Of a stretch of 14,108 nucleotides of DNA, positions 7,726 through 14,108 are shown piece after piece. A program made the translations under genes and the position numbers. The notes below the pieces were generated by a model. It made no database searches and was not told the DNA's origin. It worked only from the letters and a program-made list of their open reading frames with translations. How positions within the stretch are numbered: the first letter of the stretch is position 1; each line of letters opens with the position of its first letter. Source of the DNA: Firmicutes bacterium UBA6132 (GTDB lineage Bacteria > Bacillota_A > Clostridia > Tissierellales > Sedimentibacteraceae); contig DIVM01000128.1 in the NCBI GenBank assembly GCA_002435835.1, forward strand, positions 27,027 through 41,134, in the 5' to 3' direction.

Positions 7726-8396
7726 TGGATGCAGTTGTTGTCAATAATTTAAACTTCAAATATAAAAATTCAAAAGAAAAAATAATAAATGATTTAAGCT
7801 TTAAAATTAAAAAAGGAGAAACCGTAGCATTATTAGGCAATTCCGGTTCAGGAAAAAGCACATTGTGCAATTGTATCTGCGGATTAATACCTAAAATTTA
7901 TGAAGGTGAATATTTTGGTGATGTAATAATATTTGGCCAAAATATTAAAACAATGACCCTGTCTAAAATATCCCAAAAAGTGGGAATTATATTTCAAAAT
8001 CCTGTGAATCAGCTTTTTTCGCCTACAATTGAAGACGAACTTGCTTTTGGACCTGAAAATCTTTGCGTGGACAGGGAAGAAATAGGGCATCGCATTGACG
8101 AAGTTTTAAAATTAATTAATATGGAAGAGTATCGCTGTCAAAATCCTAACAATATATCAGGAGGACAGCAGCAGCTAATTGCCATTGCTTCTGTGTTGAT
8201 GCTTAATCCAGAAATAATAATATGTGATGAAATAATGTCATTCATAGACAGGGAAGGAAAGGAAATCATAAAAAATCTTTTAAAAAATTTAAAAGAGAGA
8301 GGAAAAACAATAATTATTGTTGACCATGATTTAGATAATATTGAATTGGCGGACAGAACAATTAATATAGAGGCTGGTTTGAATGGAAAATTTTAA
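7725..8396 (+). CDS. ECF transporter ATPase subunit (EcfA-type, first)
   Basis: Two adjacent ATG codons (7722 and 7725) follow GAGG at 7714-7717. I use 7725 for its 7-base spacing, but 7722 differs by only one residue. The 223-residue ABC ATPase has Walker A GNSGSGKST (38-46), Q-loop Gln 91 in IIFQNPVNQLF, signature ISGGQ (144-148), Walker B with D168/E169 in ICDEIMSFID, and switch His 201 in IVDHD. The FQNPxxQLF context around the Q-loop is typical of ECF/cobalt-type ATPases. It works as a heterodimer with the next gene product to drive the T component. The Walker B region reads DEIMSFID rather than the usual DEPTSxLD, a mild departure. Its start touches the preceding stop and its end overlaps the next gene. 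Confidence 0.92.
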   Translation: MDAVVVNNLNFKYKNSKEKIINDLSFKIKKGETVALLGNSGSGKSTLCNCICGLIPKIYEGEYFGDVIIFGQNIKTMTLSKISQKVGIIFQNPVNQLFSPTIEDELAFGPENLCVDREEIGHRIDEVLKLINMEEYRCQNPNNISGGQQQLIAIASVLMLNPEIIICDEIMSFIDREGKEIIKNLLKNLKERGKTIIIVDHDLDNIELADRTINIEAGLNGKF

Positions 8397-9072
8397 AACT
8401 GATAAATTTCAAAATAATTTTATAGAAATAAACAGCATATGCTTTAAATACAATGACAATACAGTTTTCAACGATTTTTCTCTTGTTTTAAAAAAGGACG
8501 AAACTACTTTTTTATCCGGCAAAAACGGAAGCGGCAAAACTACTCTAACTAAACTCATTGTGACAATATTAAAACCTCAAAGGGGAAACATTTTGCTGTT
8601 TGGGCAAAACACTAAAAATATGTCCTTGACTCAGGCAGGAAAAGCAATAGGTTATGTATTTCAGCATCCCGAAAGGCAGCTTTTTGCTTCTTCTGTTTTA
8701 GAACAGCTCACATTTCCTTTGATTTTTAATGGCATGTCAGAAAATGAAGCACTAAAAAAAGCTGAAGAAATGATTAGTATATTTAATTTAGAAAAAATAA
8801 AAAATTCATATCCGTTTTTTTTAAGTTATGGAGAAAAAAGAAAATTAGCAATTGCATCAGTTTTAATGCATGACCCTGAGTACATTATTTTTGATGAACC
8901 TACAGCGTCTTTAGACAATGAAATAATTGAAAATTTATCTTTGGTAATAATGAATTTAAGAAAAAATAAAAAAGGATTGTTAATAATCAGCCACCATGAT
9001 AATTTTATCAAAAAACATGGAGAAAGAATAATTTTGCTTGAAGGAGGGATAGTTAAAGGTGACTACAATTAA
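8383..9072 (+). CDS. ECF transporter ATPase subunit (EcfA-prime-type, second)
   Basis: ATG 8383 has GAGG at 8370-8373, nine bases upstream, and overlaps the previous gene by 14 bases. The 229-residue ABC ATPase has Walker A GKNGSGKTT (46-54), Q-loop Gln 94 in YVFQHPERQLF, Walker B D171/E172 in IIFDEPTASLD, and switch His near 204-205 (ISHHD). Its signature motif is LSYGE (147-151) instead of LSGGQ, keeping the Ser, the second Gly and an acidic residue in place of Gln. In a heterodimer with the upstream ATPase, one composite ATP site would therefore use a canonical signature and the other this variant. It belongs to a dedicated (group I) ECF importer, with all subunits in one gene run. Confidence 0.92.
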   Translation: MENFKTDKFQNNFIEINSICFKYNDNTVFNDFSLVLKKDETTFLSGKNGSGKTTLTKLIVTILKPQRGNILLFGQNTKNMSLTQAGKAIGYVFQHPERQLFASSVLEQLTFPLIFNGMSENEALKKAEEMISIFNLEKIKNSYPFFLSYGEKRKLAIASVLMHDPEYIIFDEPTASLDNEIIENLSLVIMNLRKNKKGLLIISHHDNFIKKHGERIILLEGGIVKGDYN

Positions 9073-9802
9073 TAAATTAGACCCTCGGACTAAAATTGTT
9101 CTTGTTTTGATGCTATCCAGTATTTCATTAATGTATGATGAATTATTAATGCTTTTTATAATTTTGTTATTGACTTTTGCTTCAGCTTTATTAATAAATG
9201 TTGATTTTCAATCTATAATTTTTAAATTAAAAAAAATTTTAAAATTAATTATTGTAATTGCAATAATTCAATCCTTATTTACAAAAGAAGGTACTCCAAT
9301 TTTGCAAATAGGAATGATTACTATTTTTACAAACTATGGTATAATAAAAGCACTTCAGTTTTTGTTAAGGATGAGCATAATTATTGTATCATCATCCATC
9401 ATTATTACTTCTTCAAGCAGAGAAATAATCCAAGGTTTAGTTAAATGGGGATGTCCTTATGAAATTGCATTCATGGTCATGGCTGCTATTAGGTTTTTGC
9501 CTGTTTTTAAAGAAGAATTGACTGATATAACAATTGCTCTTAAGCTAAGAGGTATAGATTTTAATAGAATAAAAATAAATCAAAAATTAAAAATATATAA
9601 ATACATATTGTTGCCAATAATAACTAATTCAATACTTAAAGCAAGGGAGCTGTCTTCTGCAATGGAAATGAGAGCTTTCAGGGCATATCCAGTAAGGACA
9701 AGTTATATGGTTCTGAAAATGCAAAAAACAGATTATTTAGTTTTAGTGATTTGTTTATTTATATCAGCAATATTATTTATAATTCAATGGAGGCTAATAT
9801 GA
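9059..9802 (+). CDS. ECF transporter T component (EcfT-type permease scaffold)
   Basis: GTG 9059 follows GGAGGG at 9043-9048 with 10-base spacing and overlaps the ATPase gene by 14 bases. The 247-residue protein has several membrane segments: about 13-47 (a long hydrophobic run), 62-72, 95-118, 135-150 and 226-243. It carries the two coupling-helix motifs that contact the ATPases: ALKLRG (160-165, canonical AxxxRG) and AMEMRA (201-206, last Gly replaced by Ala). The opening KLDPRTKI is also typical of the CbiQ/EcfT family. It links the two ATPases to the S component encoded at 5819-6370. Its stop codon overlaps the start of the MobB-like gene (ATGA), so translation of the two is probably coupled. 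Confidence 0.9.
   Translation: MTTINKLDPRTKIVLVLMLSSISLMYDELLMLFIILLLTFASALLINVDFQSIIFKLKKILKLIIVIAIIQSLFTKEGTPILQIGMITIFTNYGIIKALQFLLRMSIIIVSSSIIITSSSREIIQGLVKWGCPYEIAFMVMAAIRFLPVFKEELTDITIALKLRGIDFNRIKINQKLKIYKYILLPIITNSILKARELSSAMEMRAFRAYPVRTSYMVLKMQKTDYLVLVICLFISAILFIIQWRLI
9789..9793 (+). promoter_or_regulatory. Ribosome binding site deciding the start of the MobB-like gene
   Basis: GGAGG lies five bases before ATG 9799. The open frame extends back to 9751, but only ATG 9799 has this site and gives the conserved MobB N-terminus (MKVFSVIG). Confidence 0.65.
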
Positions 9803-10539
9803 AAGTATTTTCTGTTATCGGAATATCGGATTCGGGCAAAACAACTACAATTGAAAAATTAATCAAAGAGCTAATTAAAAGAAATTATTCAGTTGGAACA
9901 GTCAAAGAAATACGTTCCCATGACTTTAAAATGGATGCAGAAGGAACAAACACTTTTGTACATAGACAGGCCGGGGCTACATTGGTTACAGCAAGAGGAG
10001 AAAGAGAAACAGGAATAATGTATCAAAAAAGATTAAGCATTAATGAAATATTAAGCGCTTATTCCCATGATATTGTAATATTAGAAGGAGTAAGGGATAC
10101 TTCAGCACCTAAAATAGTTGCTGCTCATGACGCAGAATCTATAGAAATGAGGCTTGATGAAACGGTATTTGCAATTACCGGAAGGGTTTCCGCTAAAATT
10201 GATGAGTATAAAGGACTACCTGCCATAAACGCTTTGACCGATGTTGAAAAATTAGCAGATTTAATAGAAGAAAAAGTATTTGATAAACTTCCGGATATAA
10301 ACTGCAAAAAATGCGGCCTTTCATCCTGTAATGAAATGTGTTCCTTAATCATTAAAGGACAAAGAAAAAGGTCCGACTGTATTCAATCAAAACAGCAGTT
10401 AATAGTAAAAATAAATGGTAAGGAAATAGCGATGATCCCGTTTGTAGAAAATATATTTAAAAATACTGTTGAAGGTATAGCAAAAGAATTAAAAGGATAC
10501 AGCTCAAATGGAGACATCGAAATATGCATCAAGAGATAA
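9799..10539 (+). CDS. mobB: MobB-family P-loop GTPase fused to a 4Fe-4S motif
   Basis: ATG 9799 overlaps the EcfT stop (ATGA); 246 residues. The N-terminal half is MobB-like: P-loop GISDSGKT (8-15), the SHDFKMDAEG and HRQAGATL motifs (40-62), and VILEGVRD (93-100). MobB proteins are adapter GTPases that assist nucleotide attachment in molybdenum cofactor maturation. After the GTPase there is a Cys motif, C169, C172, C177 and C194 (CxxCGxxxC, then 16 residues, then C). Its spacing matches the 4Fe-4S domain of the acetyl-CoA synthase corrinoid subunit family (PF04060); C181 is an extra Cys. A short C-terminal domain (about 200-246, VKINGKEIAMIPFVENIF) follows. The start of the fold and the motif order are clear. 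What it does in an ECF/redox cluster is inferred: cofactor handling or a GTP-driven chaperone role. Confidence 0.82.
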   Translation: MKVFSVIGISDSGKTTTIEKLIKELIKRNYSVGTVKEIRSHDFKMDAEGTNTFVHRQAGATLVTARGERETGIMYQKRLSINEILSAYSHDIVILEGVRDTSAPKIVAAHDAESIEMRLDETVFAITGRVSAKIDEYKGLPAINALTDVEKLADLIEEKVFDKLPDINCKKCGLSSCNEMCSLIIKGQRKRSDCIQSKQQLIVKINGKEIAMIPFVENIFKNTVEGIAKELKGYSSNGDIEICIKR

Positions 10540-11159
10540 AACTTATAAGCAAAAGAAATGAAGTGAAAAGGATTATTAATGATGATAAAACATATATTAT
10601 AAAAAAATTCAGATGTTTGGATGAATTTGATAAAGAAAAAAATATTTTAAACATATTAAAAGAAAACAATGCGAATGTGCCAGAAATATTATATGCTGAA
10701 AAAAACACATTATTTCTTCAGGATTTAGGCGAATTTACTTTGCTTAAATGGTATGAACAAATTGAAAATAAAAATTCAGAGTGCTATGAAGAAATAATTT
10801 TAAAATTATGCTTTTATTTCAGTAATATATATGAGATATTTAAAAATAATTTCAAAGAACAACTCATATTGTATGATGTTAATTTCAGAAATTTTATAAT
10901 TAAAAATAATGAAGTATACGGGATTGATTTTGAACTTGTTCAAAAAGGTGAATTGGAAAATGATGCAGGCAAATTAGCTGCATATGCATTAACATACGAT
11001 CCATCCAATACTCATTGGAAAATTAAATTTTGCAATGTACTTATAAATATGTTTTCAGATAAATTAAATATTGATAAAAAATTAATATTGGAAGAGCAAA
11101 ATAAAGAGTTGAACAACATATACAGGAGACGCAATATTAATGTACAAAATAGAAACTAA
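10524..11159 (+). CDS. Small protein-kinase-fold phosphotransferase (Bud32/KdkA/APH-like), substrate unknown
   Basis: ATG 10524 has GGAG about 10 bases upstream and overlaps the MobB-like gene by 16 bases; 211 residues. The minimal kinase landmarks are present: a candidate ATP-binding Lys in YIIKKF (K27/K28), an acidic helix with E34/E38, a catalytic loop LYDVNFRNF with D118 and N123, and GIDFE with D135 as the metal-binding Asp. There is no obvious glycine-rich loop. The size resembles Bud32-like, Rio-like or lipopolysaccharide/Kdo kinases rather than full-length aminoglycoside phosphotransferases. As a cytosolic kinase in an operon with an importer and an ectophosphodiesterase, it could re-phosphorylate an imported compound. 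It could equally phosphorylate a protein or cell-envelope sugar. The substrate cannot be read from the sequence. It is followed by an overlapping Cys-rich gene. Confidence 0.7.
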   Translation: MHQEIKLISKRNEVKRIINDDKTYIIKKFRCLDEFDKEKNILNILKENNANVPEILYAEKNTLFLQDLGEFTLLKWYEQIENKNSECYEEIILKLCFYFSNIYEIFKNNFKEQLILYDVNFRNFIIKNNEVYGIDFELVQKGELENDAGKLAAYALTYDPSNTHWKIKFCNVLINMFSDKLNIDKKLILEEQNKELNNIYRRRNINVQNRN

Positions 11160-11736
11160 AATTAATAAAATAATAATGAATGATTTAATGCGTAATTACA
11201 TGGACAAAAAAACAATAGAGGGATATTGCAAAGAATGCAGCAAATATGGAAATGTTTGGTCCTGCCCTCCATATGATTTCAGCACTGAAAATTATTTAAA
11301 TCAGTTTAAGAATGTGCATGTAATAGGAACAAAAGTAATATTTGACGAAGAAGCATTAGAAAAAACTTATACAAAAGAAGAAATAAATAATATTTCATAC
11401 GATACAGTTATTAGTGTAAGAAAAAAAGTTTTTGATAAATTAATAAAATTAGAAGAAATTTATCCTGAGGGCAAAATTATAAATTCAGGTAATTGTACAA
11501 TTTGTAATATCTGTACAAGAACAAGCAATATAAAATGCATTCATGAGCAGGATTTAAGATATTCATTAGAATCTCTTGGATTTGATGTGGGAAAAGTTAC
11601 AAAAGAAATCCTTAATATAGAATTAAAATGGCCTACACATACAAGACTTCCTGAATATTTAACTTTGGCAAGTGGTTTTATGACAAATTTACAAATAGAA
11701 AATAGTGAAATAAATAATCTATTGACAAATTTGTAA
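11140..11736 (+). CDS. DUF2284-family Cys-rich putative metal-binding protein
   Basis: ATG 11140 has AGGAGA at 11124-11129 and overlaps the kinase gene by 20 bases; 198 residues. Two cysteine groups define the family. The first is C30, C33 and C42 in YCKEC followed by YGNVWSCPPY. The second is C119, C122, C125 and C133, followed by LRYSLESLGFDV. Such patterns suggest iron-sulfur or zinc binding, and members are found in many anaerobes without a firmly established role. In the family the last Cys is usually followed by xHP before the R-Y-S motif; here it reads CIHEQDLRYS, a small departure. There is no signal peptide, so it should be cytosolic. It ends the gene run; the promoter for the next unit overlaps its 3' end, so no terminator is seen for this operon. 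Confidence 0.82.
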   Translation: MYKIETKINKIIMNDLMRNYMDKKTIEGYCKECSKYGNVWSCPPYDFSTENYLNQFKNVHVIGTKVIFDEEALEKTYTKEEINNISYDTVISVRKKVFDKLIKLEEIYPEGKIINSGNCTICNICTRTSNIKCIHEQDLRYSLESLGFDVGKVTKEILNIELKWPTHTRLPEYLTLASGFMTNLQIENSEINNLLTNL

Positions 11737-11750
11737 TATTTTTGTATAGT
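11722..11750 (+). promoter_or_regulatory. Sigma-A-type promoter for the metG T-box unit
   Basis: A perfect -35 TTGACA (11722-11727) is separated by 17 bases from a -10-like TATAGT (11745-11750). Transcription would begin near 11757, just after the DUF2284 gene ends. The -35 lies inside the last codons of that gene. Confidence 0.75.
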
Positions 11751-11756
11751 TTTATT

Positions 11757-12038
11757 GAAGTTAAGAATAATATAGTACATATTAAATGCGATGAAAAGAA
11801 GAGTAATTTATAAATCATGACAAAGAGAACCGGGACGGTGAAAAACGGTGATTGATTTTAAATGAACATGGCCTTGGAGCATTGTACTCGAACTAATTTA
11901 GTTAGAGTATACCGGTTTGTAACCGTTAAAATACATGGTCTATGACCTATTGAGGCATCTGTTGCAAAACATGTGCAAAAAAGAGTGGTAACGCGATAAT
12001 TCGCCTCTTTGCTTTTATGAGCAAAGGGCGATTTTTTT
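11757..12038 (+). ncRNA. T-box leader (methionine, AUG specifier) controlling metG
   Basis: The roughly 280-base stretch before metG carries the hallmarks of a tRNA-sensing T-box leader. A Stem I-like region starts with GAGAACCGG and GGTGAAAA (about 11825-11843) and contains AATGAACATGGCCTTGGAGC. The conserved GAA...TTGGAGC context places ATG 11868-11870 as the specifier codon, matching Met. The conserved T-box sequence AAGAGTGGTAACGCG sits at 11981-11995, where UGGU can pair with the ACCA end of tRNA-Met. AAGAG (11981-11985) can pair with CTCTT (12005-12009) to form the antiterminator. The alternative is the terminator at 12001-12038. When uncharged tRNA-Met binds, read-through into metG is expected. 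The core reads UGGUAAC rather than the common UGGNACC. The 5' boundary is approximate and follows the promoter. Confidence 0.9.
12001..12038 (+). terminator. T-box-controlled intrinsic terminator before metG
   Basis: TCGCCTCTTTGCT (12001-12013) pairs with AGCAAAGGGCGA (12020-12031) around TTTATG, with one bulged T. Seven T follow (12032-12038). The 5' arm overlaps the 3' side of the antiterminator, so the two structures exclude each other. Confidence 0.92.
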
Positions 12039-12077
12039 ATGATTAAATCCCAATAATAATAAAAAATAGGAGGAACT

Positions 12078-14054
12078 ATGAATAAAGGAAAATATTATAT
12101 AACAACTGCAATTGCATATACTTCTGGAAAACCTCATATAGGAAATACTTATGAGATAGTTTTAGCAGACAGTATTGCAAGATTTAAAAAATTAAACGGA
12201 TATGATGTTTATTTTCAAACTGGAACTGATGAACATGGAGAAAAAATTCAATTAAAAGCACAGGATGCTAATAAAACTTCACAGCAATTTGTTGATGAAA
12301 TAGCTTCACAAATTAAAACAATTTGGGATACTATGAACACAAGCTATGACAATTTTGTTAGAACAACTGATGCAAACCACATTAAACAAGTTCAAAAAAT
12401 ATTTAAAAAATTATTTGAACAAGGTGACATATACAAAGGAACTTATGAAGGATGGTACTGCACTCCTGATGAAGCATTTTTCACAGAGTCCCAATTAGTT
12501 GACGGCAAATGTCCTGACTGTGGAAGAGATGTTCACAAAGCTAAAGAAGAAGCTTATTTCTTTAAAATGAGCAAATATGCTGATAGATTAATGAAACATA
12601 TTGAAGATAACCCAAAGTTTATTCAGCCTGAATCTCGTAAAAACGAAATGGTAAACAATTTCTTAAAACCTGGTCTTCAAGATCTTTGTGTTTCAAGAAC
12701 ATCATTTAACTGGGGAGTTCCTGTTACATTTGATGAAGGTCATGTTGTATATGTTTGGATCGATGCATTATCTAATTACATTACATTCCTTGGCTATGAT
12801 GTAGATGGAAACCATGGAGATTTATATAAAAAATATTGGCCAGCAGATGTACATTTAATAGGAAAAGATATTTTAAGATTCCATACAATTTATTGGCCGA
12901 TAATATTAATGGCTTTAGGAGAAGAGCTTCCAAAACAAGTATTTGGTCATCCATGGCTTTTAGTTGGAGAAGACAAAATGTCTAAATCAAGAGGAAATGT
13001 AGTTTATGCTGATGATTTAGTTAATTATTTTGGTGTTGATGCTGTTAGATATTATGTTCTTCATGAAATGCCATTTGCTAATGATGGAACATTAACTTAT
13101 GAATTAATGATTGAAAGAATTAATTCTGATTTAGCTAATATTCTTGGAAATTTAGTTAATAGAACTATTACAATGACAAATAAATATTTTAACGGAGAAA
13201 TATTAGCTCCTACAGAAAAAGAAGCAATTGATGATGAACTTGTAAATCTTGCTTTACAAACTCCTAAAAATGTTGAAGCTAAAATGGACGAATTAAAAGT
13301 TGCAGATTCCATCGATGAAATATTTACTCTTTTAAGAAGAAGTAATAAATATATAGATGAAACTCAGCCATGGGTTCTTGGAAAAGATGAAAGTAAAAAA
13401 GAAAGACTTGGAACAGTTTTATATAACTTACTTGAATCAATTCGTATAGCTGCAGTTTTATTGGAGCCGTTTTTACCTGAAACAGCTAATAAAATATATA
13501 CTCAGTTAAATACTAAAAAAACAAATTGGGAATCAATTGAAAAATTTGATGGAATGATTGTAGGAGAAAAAGTTTCAACTCCAGAAATATTGTTCGCAAG
13601 AATAGATGCTGTTAAAAAATTAGAAGAAATTAATAATAAAGAAGGTAAAGTTGTGGAAAATAAAGAAACAAAAGAAGAGCAGATTGTTGATAAAAAAGAA
13701 GAAATAAAAGAAGAAGCACAAAATGATGATGGTTTAATAACTATTGACGATTTCGCTAAAATAGATTTAAGAGTAGCTGAAGTTGTTGAAGCAAAAAAGC
13801 ATCCTGATGCTGATAAACTTTTAGTTTTACAGTTAAAACTTGGAGAAGAAATAAGGCAGGTAGTATCTGGAATAGCAAAATATTATGAGCCTGAAGATTT
13901 AATAGGCAAAAAGGTTGTAATGGTTTATAATTTGCAGCCAGTTAATTTAAGAGGATTAGATTCTTATGGAATGATTCTTGCAGCTAAAAAGGGTAAGAAA
14001 TTAACTTTAGTTTCTACTTTAGAAGATTTAGCTTCTGGAGCAAAAATAAGCTAA
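12078..14054 (+). CDS. metG: Methionyl-tRNA synthetase with C-terminal tRNA-binding domain
   Basis: ATG 12078 follows AGGAGG at 12068-12073. The 658-residue class I synthetase attaches Met to tRNA-Met in the cytosol. The HIGH motif is HIGN (20-23) and the KMSKS loop is KMSKS (300-304). A zinc-knuckle region has C128, C145 and C148, but the partner normally in CxxC reads CTPD (D131), so one ligand is substituted. The anticodon-binding helical domain covers about 340-540, followed by a charged Lys/Glu linker (about 520-550). A C-terminal OB-fold tRNA-binding domain of the Trbp111/EMAP type fills about 553-658 (DFAKIDLRVAEV, HPDADKLLVLQL, QVVSGIA), which usually makes the enzyme dimeric. It is a monocistronic T-box-regulated unit as far as this window shows. 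No terminator is visible in the 54 bases that remain downstream. Confidence 0.97.
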   Translation: MNKGKYYITTAIAYTSGKPHIGNTYEIVLADSIARFKKLNGYDVYFQTGTDEHGEKIQLKAQDANKTSQQFVDEIASQIKTIWDTMNTSYDNFVRTTDANHIKQVQKIFKKLFEQGDIYKGTYEGWYCTPDEAFFTESQLVDGKCPDCGRDVHKAKEEAYFFKMSKYADRLMKHIEDNPKFIQPESRKNEMVNNFLKPGLQDLCVSRTSFNWGVPVTFDEGHVVYVWIDALSNYITFLGYDVDGNHGDLYKKYWPADVHLIGKDILRFHTIYWPIILMALGEELPKQVFGHPWLLVGEDKMSKSRGNVVYADDLVNYFGVDAVRYYVLHEMPFANDGTLTYELMIERINSDLANILGNLVNRTITMTNKYFNGEILAPTEKEAIDDELVNLALQTPKNVEAKMDELKVADSIDEIFTLLRRSNKYIDETQPWVLGKDESKKERLGTVLYNLLESIRIAAVLLEPFLPETANKIYTQLNTKKTNWESIEKFDGMIVGEKVSTPEILFARIDAVKKLEEINNKEGKVVENKETKEEQIVDKKEEIKEEAQNDDGLITIDDFAKIDLRVAEVVEAKKHPDADKLLVLQLKLGEEIRQVVSGIAKYYEPEDLIGKKVVMVYNLQPVNLRGLDSYGMILAAKKGKKLTLVSTLEDLASGAKIS

Positions 14055-14108
14055 TAAAATTTTGGGTTAAAAAAATTAAAGACGATAATTTTCAATTAAT
14101 ATAAATTG

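Noticed and set aside
9751..9798. N-terminal extension of the MobB-like protein
   Set aside because: It falls in the EcfT coding end; GGAGG and the conserved MobB start support ATG 9799.
1..14108. CRISPR array, insertion sequence or tRNA/rRNA genes
   Set aside because: No regularly spaced direct repeats, transposase-like frames, terminal inverted repeats or RNA gene signatures apart from the T-box leader were seen.

Overview
The window is AT-rich and almost fully coding, with all genes on the + strand. Lipoproteins with lipobox cysteines, S-layer homology (SLH) modules, purine-rich Shine-Dalgarno sites, a dedicated ECF-type vitamin/metal importer and a T-box leader all point to a low-GC Gram-positive anaerobe of the Clostridia/Tissierellia kind. 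The species cannot be named from this sequence.

Region 1 (1-5785) encodes surface and membrane redox-like proteins. In order these are: the 3' part of an SLH-anchored protein with repeated sulfite-oxidase/molybdopterin-like (SUOX-like) modules; a lipoprotein with a long N/S/D/E-rich spacer and one such module; a membrane-anchored protein with a covalent-FMN-type domain plus SUOX-like modules; a polytopic 4Fe-4S protein (NapH/NosR-like) with a C-terminal FMN-binding domain; and a small SUOX-like lipoprotein. A strong intrinsic terminator lies between the first two genes.

Region 2 (5819-9802) interleaves a complete ECF importer (S component, two ATPases, T component) with a membrane-anchored NPP-type phosphodiesterase/phosphatase and another small SUOX-like anchored protein. 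Region 3 (9799-11736) continues in overlapping reading frames with a MobB-family GTPase fused to a 4Fe-4S motif, a small protein-kinase-fold enzyme, and a DUF2284 Cys-rich protein.

From 1653 to 11736 the genes are tightly packed and several overlap, so they look like one transcription unit. My reading, which is inference, is an envelope system. Cytosolic electrons would pass through the 4Fe-4S membrane protein to extracytosolic FMN domains and SUOX-like surface proteins. The ECF importer, ectophosphodiesterase, kinase and MobB-like GTPase would acquire and process a cofactor or substrate whose identity I cannot determine. All visible SUOX-like modules lack the molybdenum-ligand cysteine, so despite the usual annotation they are unlikely to be ordinary Mo enzymes.

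Region 4 (11722-14054) is unrelated housekeeping: a sigma-A-like promoter, a T-box leader with an AUG (Met) specifier and a terminator/antiterminator, then metG for methionyl-tRNA synthetase.
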